From NCBI RefSeq assembly GCF_900016645.1, contig NZ_CDGJ01000091.1: a stretch of DNA of 11,559 nucleotides; one strand, given 5' to 3'. Under the pieces are notes generated by a model. The model had not been told where the DNA came from and did not search any database. It saw only the letters and a program-made list of their open reading frames with translations. This document shows, piece after piece, positions 6,734 through 11,559 of the stretch. Position 1 is the first letter of the stretch, and each line of letters begins with the position of its first letter. Source of the DNA: Acididesulfobacillus acetoxydans (GTDB taxonomy: Bacteria; Bacillota; Desulfitobacteriia; Desulfitobacteriales; Desulfitobacteriaceae). Made by a program: the position numbers and the translations under genes.

Positions 6734-7037
6734 TCCGACCCATCTCCTTCTTATCCCTGATATTCCTGTGAGATTCCCCGACTTAGTGTCAGACAATTTT
6801 GCCAACCGCGGATTCGCTGCCGAATGCATGCATTGTTATCCTCTCCAGCACTTGCGTCGTCCCCGGGACCGGGGACACGAAGGCGACATCCCTAGTACAC
6901 AGGAGGAGCGACCTATCTCCTCCCTGCCTAGCGTGCTTTATGCTCTGCCAACCCTCCTAAAAGCGTAGGCGCGCTTCTTCTCCCCAAAGAAACTTTGATT
7001 CCCTCTCTTACCTGTGTTCCCGCCGAAATGGATGTCT
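6734..7037 (-). other. structured 5' leader of the catabolic operon
   Basis: No gene is seen here. The leader contains a perfect inverted repeat GTCCCCGG/CCGGGGAC with a 2-base centre (6859-6876), and GGAGGAG/CTCCTCC separated by 8 bases (6902-6908 with 6917-6923). Neither is followed by a T-run on the minus strand, so they are not ordinary terminators. Confidence 0.45.
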
Positions 7038-7049
7038 AAATTATCACAT

Positions 7050-7065
7050 GCAAAGTCCATGCCAA
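7050..7065 (-). promoter_or_regulatory. sigma-54 promoter P_A (proximal)
   Basis: The minus strand reads TTGGCATGGACTTTGCAT, matching the -24/-12 consensus TTGGCAC-N5-TTGC with one change (T for C in the GGCAC core) and exact spacing. The expected start is near 7038. It faces the pdxA-like genes. Confidence 0.65.
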
Positions 7066-7102
7066 ACAAGAAAACAGCGTCAGACCAACCTTTCGCCCAG
7101 AA

Positions 7103-7134
7103 GGAAGTGTCGCCCCGTGCAACGTTTCGTTGCC
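7103..7134 (-). promoter_or_regulatory. upstream activator site UAS-A
   Basis: This 32-bp element shares 28 of 32 bases with the one at 7710-7741. It contains three half-sites, GTCGC (7109-7113), GCAAC (7119-7123) and GTTGC (7129-7133), whose centres are 10 bp apart in alternating orientation. The central half-site is about 83 bp upstream of the predicted P_A start, a normal place for binding of a sigma-54 enhancer-binding protein. The regulator encoded next door is the obvious candidate. Confidence 0.6.
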
Positions 7135-7138
7135 CCCC

Positions 7139-7372
7139 CGGCCGATGACCGGCACTTCCAGTTTGGTGGCGGCCATCCTTTCTGGGTACCCCGGAGGGTT
7201 GTTCGAGCCTGCTTCTTATTTTCTTCTGAGATGGACCGGGATTTTGGAGAACATTTCCGGCAGGACGAGAACGCGTGGATCCTGGCTGGCCGACATAACG
7301 CTTGGCTATGGCTACTAGCTCAGAGATTCCGACATAATTGATATCTGCCCCTCTGCAGAGAGCCTGCGCCAC
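7139..7372 (-). pseudogene. possible gene remnant with good ribosome site
   Basis: A GTG at 7370-7372 follows AAGGAGGG with proper spacing and opens with VAQALCRGADINYVGISELV, then AIAKRYVG, a natural-looking start. After about 30 codons the same frame becomes rich in Arg, Gly, Ser and Pro and runs through UAS-A and P_A to 6938, which is not protein-like. A neighbouring frame carries DPRVLVLPEMFSKIPVHLRR in the same stretch, which would fit a frameshift. It lies on the transcript expected from P_B. I cannot assign a family; it may be a decayed first gene of the operon or a chance frame. The left boundary given is approximate. Confidence 0.25.
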
Positions 7373-7645
7373 CCCTCCCTCCTTGTCTAATTTAATCAGT
7401 ACCGAGAATTAGGACCAAAGATCCACAAAGTCAGGATGCAAAGGATATTTGCCTTGCGGCAATTAGCTGATCATCTCGGTCTTGATTCGACGGCCCAAAG
7501 CAAAGGATCAATACCGCCAGACAAACAACCTCCTCGAAGCAGTGAGGGACGCAAGTGAGAGATTCCCCAAAATTCTATCAATCTTTTTGCCCCTACTCGA
7601 AGATAACTGATGTTAGCGGCTCACCAAAGCCTCACGACAGCTTTC
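7373..7645 (-). other. leader from distal promoter P_B, no gene seen
   Basis: Between the predicted P_B start and the possible GTG start at 7372 I see no convincing reading frame. A small hairpin (GGCT/AGCC) is present around 7616-7630. The segment is probably untranslated leader or decayed sequence. Confidence 0.3.
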
Positions 7646-7657
7646 TAAAGTTGAGTA

Positions 7658-7673
7658 GCAAGATCTGTGCCAA
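7658..7673 (-). promoter_or_regulatory. sigma-54 promoter P_B (distal)
   Basis: The minus strand reads TTGGCACAGATCTTGCTA, a perfect match to the -24 (TTGGCAC) and -12 (TTGC) elements with the required 5-base spacing. The expected start is near 7646, about 0.9 kb upstream of the first PdxA-like gene. Confidence 0.75.
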
Positions 7674-7676
7674 CCC

Positions 7677-7701
7677 AAAAAGGCCGGAGGGAAGGCCTCT
7701 T
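7677..7701 (-). terminator. terminator just upstream of P_B
   Basis: On the minus strand AGGCC (7694-7698) pairs with GGCCT (7681-7685) across an 8-base loop and is followed by a short T-run. Extra A-T and G-T pairs can extend the stem into the T-run. It would stop read-through before promoter P_B. Confidence 0.5.
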
Positions 7702-7709
7702 CCCCGACC

Positions 7710-7741
7710 GGAAGTGTTGCTCCTTGCAACATTTCGTTGCC
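7710..7741 (-). promoter_or_regulatory. upstream activator site UAS-B
   Basis: This is the second copy of the 32-bp element. Its half-sites are GTTGC (7716-7720), GCAAC (7726-7730) and GTTGC (7736-7740), with the same 10-bp phasing as UAS-A. It ends 36 bases before promoter P_B; UAS-A ends 37 bases before P_A. The central half-site lies about 82 bp upstream of the predicted P_B start. Confidence 0.65.
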
Positions 7742-7756
7742 GTCTCCTCCGCCATG

Positions 7757-7793
7757 AAAAAGCGCCCCCGCCGGGCATCCTGCGATGGGCGCT
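7757..7793 (-). terminator. second terminator downstream of the regulator gene
   Basis: On the minus strand AGCGCCC (7787-7793) and GGGCGCT (7761-7767) form a perfect 7-bp GC-rich stem around 19 bases, followed directly by TTTTC. Confidence 0.6.
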
Positions 7794-7900
7794 AAGCCAC
7801 TCTTGGGGGCCGCTATGTCCATCTCCTGGTGGCTGATCCCAAGCCTAAGTCGCCTAAGTCCGGGGCGACAGCCAAAGTTCGGTTTCCAGCCCTGGGCAAC
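7794..7900 (-). other. structured segment between two terminators, possible small RNA
   Basis: There is no gene here. On the minus strand AGCCAC (7829-7834) can pair with GTGGCT (7795-7800), enclosing a further CCA/TGG stem, and a 9-bp tandem repeat GCCTAAGTC lies at 7843-7860. The terminator at 7757-7793 follows. It could be a small RNA or only the trailing part of the regulator transcript. I match it to no known riboswitch. Confidence 0.25.
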
Positions 7901-7929
7901 AAAAAAGCCGGCCTGCAACAGCGGTCGGC
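7901..7929 (-). terminator. terminator of the regulator gene
   Basis: On the minus strand GCCGACC (7923-7929) pairs with GGCCGGC (7907-7913) with one mismatch across a 9-base loop, followed by six T residues (7901-7906). It starts 17 bp after the regulator's stop codon. Confidence 0.75.
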
Positions 7930-7946
7930 GTGGGGTAGTGGAACGG

Positions 7947-9833
7947 TTAGTCCTTCCCAACCTTTCCCTCTAACTTTTTCAGTCGTCGCCACAAAGTAGA
8001 TCGGTCGACACCGAGTAAGGCGGCGGCCTGTGTCTTGTTCCCCCCGGTCAGGAGCATGGTTTCGATCAGCAACCTCCGGTCAAATGAATATCCTTCGTCC
8101 TTGACTTCCTCGTCCGCCAAGTCATAAAACTCGTTGGCATCAATAACTATACCCGGGGACCTGACCGCAGCCCTTTCAATCACGCTGGACAGTTCCCTAA
8201 TATTCCCCGGCCAATTATAATCGTTCAACACGCTCAAGGCTGCAGGAGACAATTCCAGTACTGGTTTCCGATATTTTTCGCAGTGTTTCTGGAGGAAATG
8301 CTTTGCCAAAAGGGGAATGTCTCCTTCCCGTTCTCTCAATGGCGGTATTTTCAAGCGCAATACATTTAACCTGTAATACAGATCCGCTCTGAAGCGGCCC
8401 TCTTCCACCATAATCCGTAAATCTTTGTTCGTAGATGCGATTACGCGGATATTTACCTTAATAATATTCCCGTCGCCTATACGCATGATTTCTCTTTCCT
8501 GTAACGCGCGCAGCAGCTTAACCTGAAACTCCGGGGTAATTTCACCAATCTCATCCAGAAAGACCGTACCGCCTTCGGCCATTTCGAGTAGACCAACTTT
8601 TCCTTCCTTGCGGGCGTCGGTGAAAGCTCCGCCGACATAGCCGAACAATTCGCTCTCCAAGAGATTGGTCGGAATAGCGGCACAATTAAAGGCGATAAAG
8701 GGCTCCAGACAGCGCGGACTCTGATTATGGATGGCCTGGGCAAACAGTTCTTTGCCCACACCTGTCTCGCCTTGTATTAAGACGGCTGAATCCGCGCTGC
8801 TATATGCTTTTGCCTGGGCGATGACAGCTTTGATAATCTTACTCCGGCCGAGGACGGAGTCAAAAGTGTTTCGGGCAAAATGCCCCTTCTTGATTATCTC
8901 CTTGTGTAACTTCCGGTGTACTTCCTGAATCAGTTCCGATGCTTCAAGCGTAGCTACGGCACCGACAACTTCTTCATTAACAACAATGGGAACCCTGCTG
9001 ACGACGACCCGAGTCATTGCCATATCACATATAAGCCCTAATTCCGTCTTACCCGCCTCTAGGGTTTTGCGCAAATTAAGAGAAGGTGCAATCTCCATGC
9101 AGGGCTTCCGGATTATTTCGTTATGCTTCTTGCCAATCAGCTTTTCCGCTTGAGTATTGGCCGCTATAATGAATCCGTGTTTATCGACGGCAATAATTCC
9201 ACTGTGCGTATAGTTGAGGATCGTCCGCAACTGCTCCTGTTGCAGGCGTTCATCCCTCTTTATCCTAACAATTCTCGATGCCTCCTGGTAGGCGGCGATA
9301 AGGCTTTCCCGGCTGGAACGGATAAGAATCCCCTTCAGTCCAAAGCCAATAGCAGTTTTGACAGCGAATGAATCACCAATAATCACCTGTACACCCTGTT
9401 TCTTCAGCAATGCGACTTTGTCGATGCAATCATCCGCGGTCTCTCGCAAAACAACCCGCAAATTAGAGAGCGAAAGAATCAGGGCAACTCTATTAGCCCC
9501 TTCAATGATATTGGAAAAACCCATCAGGGCTATCTCATGGCTAATCTTCATTCCCTCATACAATGCCTCCAAAATATCAAAGCCGCTTATGGGTATCTCT
9601 ATTACCGGTATATCATGTTGGCCCTGACTCAATTTTAAAGCGATACCCCCACGGCTCACTATGGCATCCATCTGTTCCTTCTTGGCTTTAGAGATCAAAT
9701 CACCGGACTCAGCCAGCAAAGCGTTCTTTACCTTTACATCTAAATTGGATTCGAGATTCAACCGTGTCGCCTCTTCGGCTAATTCTATATACGGAGCGAT
9801 GAGCATGATCTTCGCGTCTATATTGAGTTTCAT
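7947..9833 (-). CDS. sigma-54 activator, PrpR_N-PAS-AAA+-Fis HTH
   Basis: This 628-residue enhancer-binding protein activates sigma-54 RNA polymerase by ATP hydrolysis. Residues about 10-185 form a PrpR_N ligand-sensing domain (as in the propionate regulator PrpR), 200-300 a PAS domain, 325-555 the AAA+ domain, and 586-622 a Fis-type HTH (NKTQAAALLGVDRSTLWRRL). Walker A is GETGVGKE (355-362), Walker B is GGTVFLDE (421-428) and the arginine-finger segment is FRADLYYRLN (481-490). The sigma-54 contact loop, normally GAFTGA, reads GAFTDA (402-407). The ATG at 9831-9833 has AAAGGA 8 bases away; ATGs at 9839 and 9881 are possible but worse placed. It is followed by a terminator and then by the two sigma-54 promoters it probably controls. 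The PrpR_N domain probably senses the pathway substrate or an intermediate. Confidence 0.92.
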   Translation of the reverse strand: MKLNIDAKIMLIAPYIELAEEATRLNLESNLDVKVKNALLAESGDLISKAKKEQMDAIVSRGGIALKLSQGQHDIPVIEIPISGFDILEALYEGMKISHEIALMGFSNIIEGANRVALILSLSNLRVVLRETADDCIDKVALLKKQGVQVIIGDSFAVKTAIGFGLKGILIRSSRESLIAAYQEASRIVRIKRDERLQQEQLRTILNYTHSGIIAVDKHGFIIAANTQAEKLIGKKHNEIIRKPCMEIAPSLNLRKTLEAGKTELGLICDMAMTRVVVSRVPIVVNEEVVGAVATLEASELIQEVHRKLHKEIIKKGHFARNTFDSVLGRSKIIKAVIAQAKAYSSADSAVLIQGETGVGKELFAQAIHNQSPRCLEPFIAFNCAAIPTNLLESELFGYVGGAFTDARKEGKVGLLEMAEGGTVFLDEIGEITPEFQVKLLRALQEREIMRIGDGNIIKVNIRVIASTNKDLRIMVEEGRFRADLYYRLNVLRLKIPPLREREGDIPLLAKHFLQKHCEKYRKPVLELSPAALSVLNDYNWPGNIRELSSVIERAAVRSPGIVIDANEFYDLADEEVKDEGYSFDRRLLIETMLLTGGNKTQAAALLGVDRSTLWRRLKKLEGKVGKD

Positions 9834-10175
9834 GGCCATATTCCTTTCTATAATGTACACCAAAGGTATGTTCAGTGTCATTAATTACTTAGCTGAAAGA
9901 ACATTTCGAGACACAGGAGAATGGGCTTTGCCAACATTTAACCATAGTCCGTGCAGTGTCAAAGATATAGAATGGTTACTCCTGGAAGCACGTGCTGCCA
10001 AGGGGCAATTGGCTTAAGTTACACTTAGATTGGGATTACATATAACCTTGATCCCCGGCAAAATTTATACCTACGGAACTTTTGATTTCATTTGGCCAAT
10101 TTAGTTGAAGAATAATCTGCTTTCAAGCTTGTTTGTTGCAGAACTTCTTGAAGTTTATTGTTTTTCCCTTGTATT
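9834..10175. promoter_or_regulatory. regulator upstream region, weak sigma-70-type promoter
   Basis: No gene is seen here. On the minus strand TTGACA (9957-9962) followed after 16 bases by TAAATG (9935-9940) is a modest -35/-10 candidate for the activator gene. No -24/-12 motif or UAS-type half-site cluster was found, so autoregulation through sigma-54 is not indicated. Confidence 0.3.
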
Positions 10176-10197
10176 CCCCCTCACTTGTAGGTATAAT
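10169..10197 (+). promoter_or_regulatory. sigma-70-type promoter of the truncated transposase
   Basis: TTGTAT (10169-10174), a 17-base spacer and a perfect TATAAT (10192-10197) precede the plus-strand gene. The -10 box lies inside the left arm of the palindrome at 10176-10221. Confidence 0.6.
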
Positions 10198-10221
10198 AAG
10201 TTATACCTGCAAGTGAGGGGG
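10176..10221. repeat. 46-bp palindrome, 21-bp arms
   Basis: CCCCCTCACTTG-T-AGGTATAA (10176-10196) is mirrored by TTATACCT-G-CAAGTGAGGGGG (10201-10221). The arms match at 20 of 21 positions around the 4-base centre TAAG. The palindrome overlaps the -10 box and ends 10 bases before the transposase ATG. It may be an element end, an operator, or a transcript hairpin that hides the ribosome site. Confidence 0.75.
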
Positions 10222-10231
10222 GGGAGTTACC

Positions 10232-10486
10232 ATGACTTCCATCATTAGGCAAAAGGTTGGGGATAAGATTTATCTTTACGAGTCAGTTTCTTTTCGCAAT
10301 GCCGACGGCAAGCCGAGAAACAAACGTGTCCCTATCGGCAAAATTAATCCCATAACCGGAAATCCGGTGTATAAGCCTGAATACCTGGCCCGTATGGCTG
10401 AACAAGGAACTCCCATTGAAATACCGGGGCAACCCCCTAATTTTAGAGCCTTACTCCCTTATTCTCGTGATTTCATAGTTTTATGA
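10232..10486 (+). pseudogene. truncated IS1634/IS4-type transposase, N-terminal part
   Basis: An 84-residue frame starts MTSIIRQKVGDKIYLYESVS and continues FRNADGKPRNKRVPIGKI. This is the usual N-terminal region of large DDE transposases of the IS1634/IS4 group, which run to roughly 500 residues or more. GGGGAG lies 6 bases before the ATG, and a good promoter is upstream. The frame leaves family-like sequence after about residue 65 and ends at TGA 10484-10486, with no DDE catalytic part. The truncation point lies next to the IS3-type sequence that follows, and the TGA may itself be the terminal TGA of that element. It cannot be an active transposase, but a DNA-binding fragment could still be made. 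Confidence 0.65.
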
Positions 10487-10516
10487 TTTTGTCCAAGAAG
10501 GCTTAGCATAAGCTCA

Positions 10517-10644
10517 CTTGACAACCGCTTGGCCGAGTTTACAACTTCCGGCCTCTCAATGTAAAGGGTCCGCTTTGCCGGGCTTACGCCCGCCCTTGAC
10601 ATTGAAGTCCTCCAGCCGTTGTGCGCAATCAAGCGGTTGTCAAG
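10517..10644. repeat. 128-bp folded palindromic element
   Basis: CTTGACAACCGCTTG (10517-10531) and CAAGCGGTTGTCAAG (10630-10644) are perfect 15-bp inverted repeats. Between them TCAATGTAAAGGG (10556-10568) pairs with CCCTTGACATTGA (10593-10605) at 12 of 13 positions, and CGGGC-TTAC-GCCCG (10579-10592) forms the tip. The two stretches between outer and inner stems are both 24 bases long. It lies between a truncated transposase and an IS3-type transposase, so it may be a MITE, a folded IS end, or a structured RNA. No family recognised. Confidence 0.6.
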
Positions 10645-10690
10645 GGTTTATCCGCAGATGGAATCTGCCCTCTGCTGCACATCAGCACAC

Positions 10691-11559
10691 TTAAACTTTC
10701 ACCACAAAGCATTTGATTTCTCCTTTGCTGAGCTTTTCTTGGAATTCTTCAGGCGACAGGTCGTAAAGGCTGTCGTGATAACGGCGTTTGTTGTAGAAGT
10801 CAAGATAGTTAACGATTACCTCATACGCTTCGGCGTAACTGCCAAATTCATGTTTTGAGAGGCATTCCCGTTCTAGGTTGGAGTGAAACGATTCGATGTG
10901 AGCGTTCTTGTTCGGTGTCTTCGGCGGAATTCTCTCGTGCTCTACACCCCAACTTTCACAAGCGGTCTCAAAGATATGACTAATAAACTGCGGCCCATTA
11001 TCTGTCCGGATCACGGGCTCATTTGAGCTTCCAAATATTCGCCGACGCCAGAGAGCTCTTTCCAAGGTCTGGGCGGCGTGTTTTCCTTCGCAGCTTAAAC
11101 CAATATGGTAATCGACCAGACTGCGGTCATACACGTCAAGAATGCCCATGAGAAAGAAGAATCGGTCTTCTCCGCGGATGTATCCGTACTTGATGTCCAT
11201 TTCCCAGAGTTGATTCGGTGCGGTTATCTCTCGATTTCTTGCGATCCGGCGGGGATGCTTGACTCGTAAACGCTTAGCCGCCTCCAGAATATCCAGCTCT
11301 TTGCAGAGCCGATAGCCTTTTTTAAAGCTGATAACCAGATTCCTTTGCCTTCTTAAGCTTAAGGTGAGCTTTCGGTAGCCATACGCAGCCTCCTCTCCGG
11401 CCACAAGTTCCAGAAGCCATTCTTTGATCTCTTCGTCACTGATTAGCTTGCCCTCTTGGGTTCGGCAATAACCTGGACGTGGGCGTCCCCCCTTGTTTTC
11501 ACGCTCCTGCTTAGGTACCTGTTCCGATTTCCTTCGGTTGTAGTACGTTGCTTCGCTGA
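10691..11559 (-). CDS. IS3-family transposase (orfB type), 5' end beyond window
   Basis: The frame is open from the right window edge to the stop at 10691 (about 288 codons visible). The N-terminal part contains YGYRKLTLSLRR, the HTH_21-type region before an integrase core. The rve core shows the DDE triad: D in WEMDIKYG, D in VIRTDNGPQF and E in NAHIESFHSN, followed by YNKRRYHDSL, typical of IS3 orfB. The upstream codons (SEATYYNRRKSEQVPKQERE) are in frame, so the GTG at 11404 is not the start. Catalytic residues look intact, but the upstream orfA and the left end are outside the window. The right end of the element may be the TGATTTTGTCC at 10484, which adjoins the truncated transposase. 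Confidence 0.88.
   Translation of the reverse strand, partial: SEATYYNRRKSEQVPKQERENKGGRPRPGYCRTQEGKLISDEEIKEWLLELVAGEEAAYGYRKLTLSLRRQRNLVISFKKGYRLCKELDILEAAKRLRVKHPRRIARNREITAPNQLWEMDIKYGYIRGEDRFFFLMGILDVYDRSLVDYHIGLSCEGKHAAQTLERALWRRRIFGSSNEPVIRTDNGPQFISHIFETACESWGVEHERIPPKTPNKNAHIESFHSNLERECLSKHEFGSYAEAYEVIVNYLDFYNKRRYHDSLYDLSPEEFQEKLSKGEIKCFVVKV

Noticed and set aside
6734..6829. N-terminal extension of PdxA-like paralogue A from the ATG at 6829
   Set aside because: The extra 32 residues have no family counterpart and would place the AAGGAG ribosome site inside the gene.
7034..7391. Two further TGTCTAA words (about 7034 and 7384) resembling the mobile-element repeats
   Set aside because: They are isolated, not spaced at 22 bp, and show no terminal inverted repeats, so they are most likely coincidental.
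7613..7960. Minus-strand frame sharing a GNE.L.GATLP stretch with DNA near 7100
   Set aside because: The similarity is fully explained by the duplicated activator site; the frame also covers three terminators and a sigma-54 promoter and overlaps the regulator's end.
9661..10017. 118-codon plus-strand frame opposite the regulator's start
   Set aside because: Most of it mirrors the well-supported regulator coding sequence; no ribosome site or homology.
1..11559. CRISPR arrays, tRNA and rRNA genes
   Set aside because: No regularly spaced direct repeats with variable spacers beyond the transposon-end repeats, and no tRNA- or rRNA-like sequence was recognised on either strand.

Overview
The window looks like chromosomal DNA of an anaerobic, spore-former-type Firmicute (Clostridia, probably Peptococcaceae-like). 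The reasons are strong AGGAGG-type ribosome sites, GTG and TTG starts, a PrpR_N-type sigma-54 activator, a nickel-pincer (LarA) enzyme and several degraded insertion sequences. This is inferred from style and gene content; no taxonomic marker gene is present.

Left flank (1-1449): decayed accessory DNA. It holds a frameshifted small gene running off the left edge, a truncated XRE-type HTH reading frame, a DUF5658-like membrane gene with an in-frame stop, a short possible gene fragment, and a 388-bp non-autonomous transposon-like element (776-1163) whose ends carry 22/23-bp-spaced repeats. No intact gene was found here.

Core (1450-9833, all on the minus strand): a catabolic cluster and its regulator. 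In transcription order these are a PrpR_N/PAS/AAA+/Fis-HTH sigma-54 activator with its own terminator, two sigma-54 (-24/-12) promoters each with a near-identical 32-bp upstream element at the same distance, two tandem PdxA-family dehydrogenases (1-bp stop/start overlap), a LarA-family racemase/epimerase with every known Ni-pincer residue, a single-domain cupin, and an ACS-type MFS anion permease. Both PdxA paralogues keep the metal His triad but have replaced most residues that hold the phosphorylated substrate in E. coli PdxA, and no sugar-acid kinase is present. I therefore infer a pathway for uptake, C2 epimerisation/racemisation and oxidation of a non-phosphorylated hydroxy- or polyhydroxy-acid, switched on by the local activator. 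The substrate cannot be read from the sequence.

Right flank (9834-11559): the regulator's upstream region, a 46-bp palindrome overlapping the promoter of a truncated IS1634/IS4-like transposase, a 128-bp folded palindromic element, and the 3' part of an IS3-family transposase running off the right edge. The catabolic cluster thus sits between mobile-element debris on both sides.
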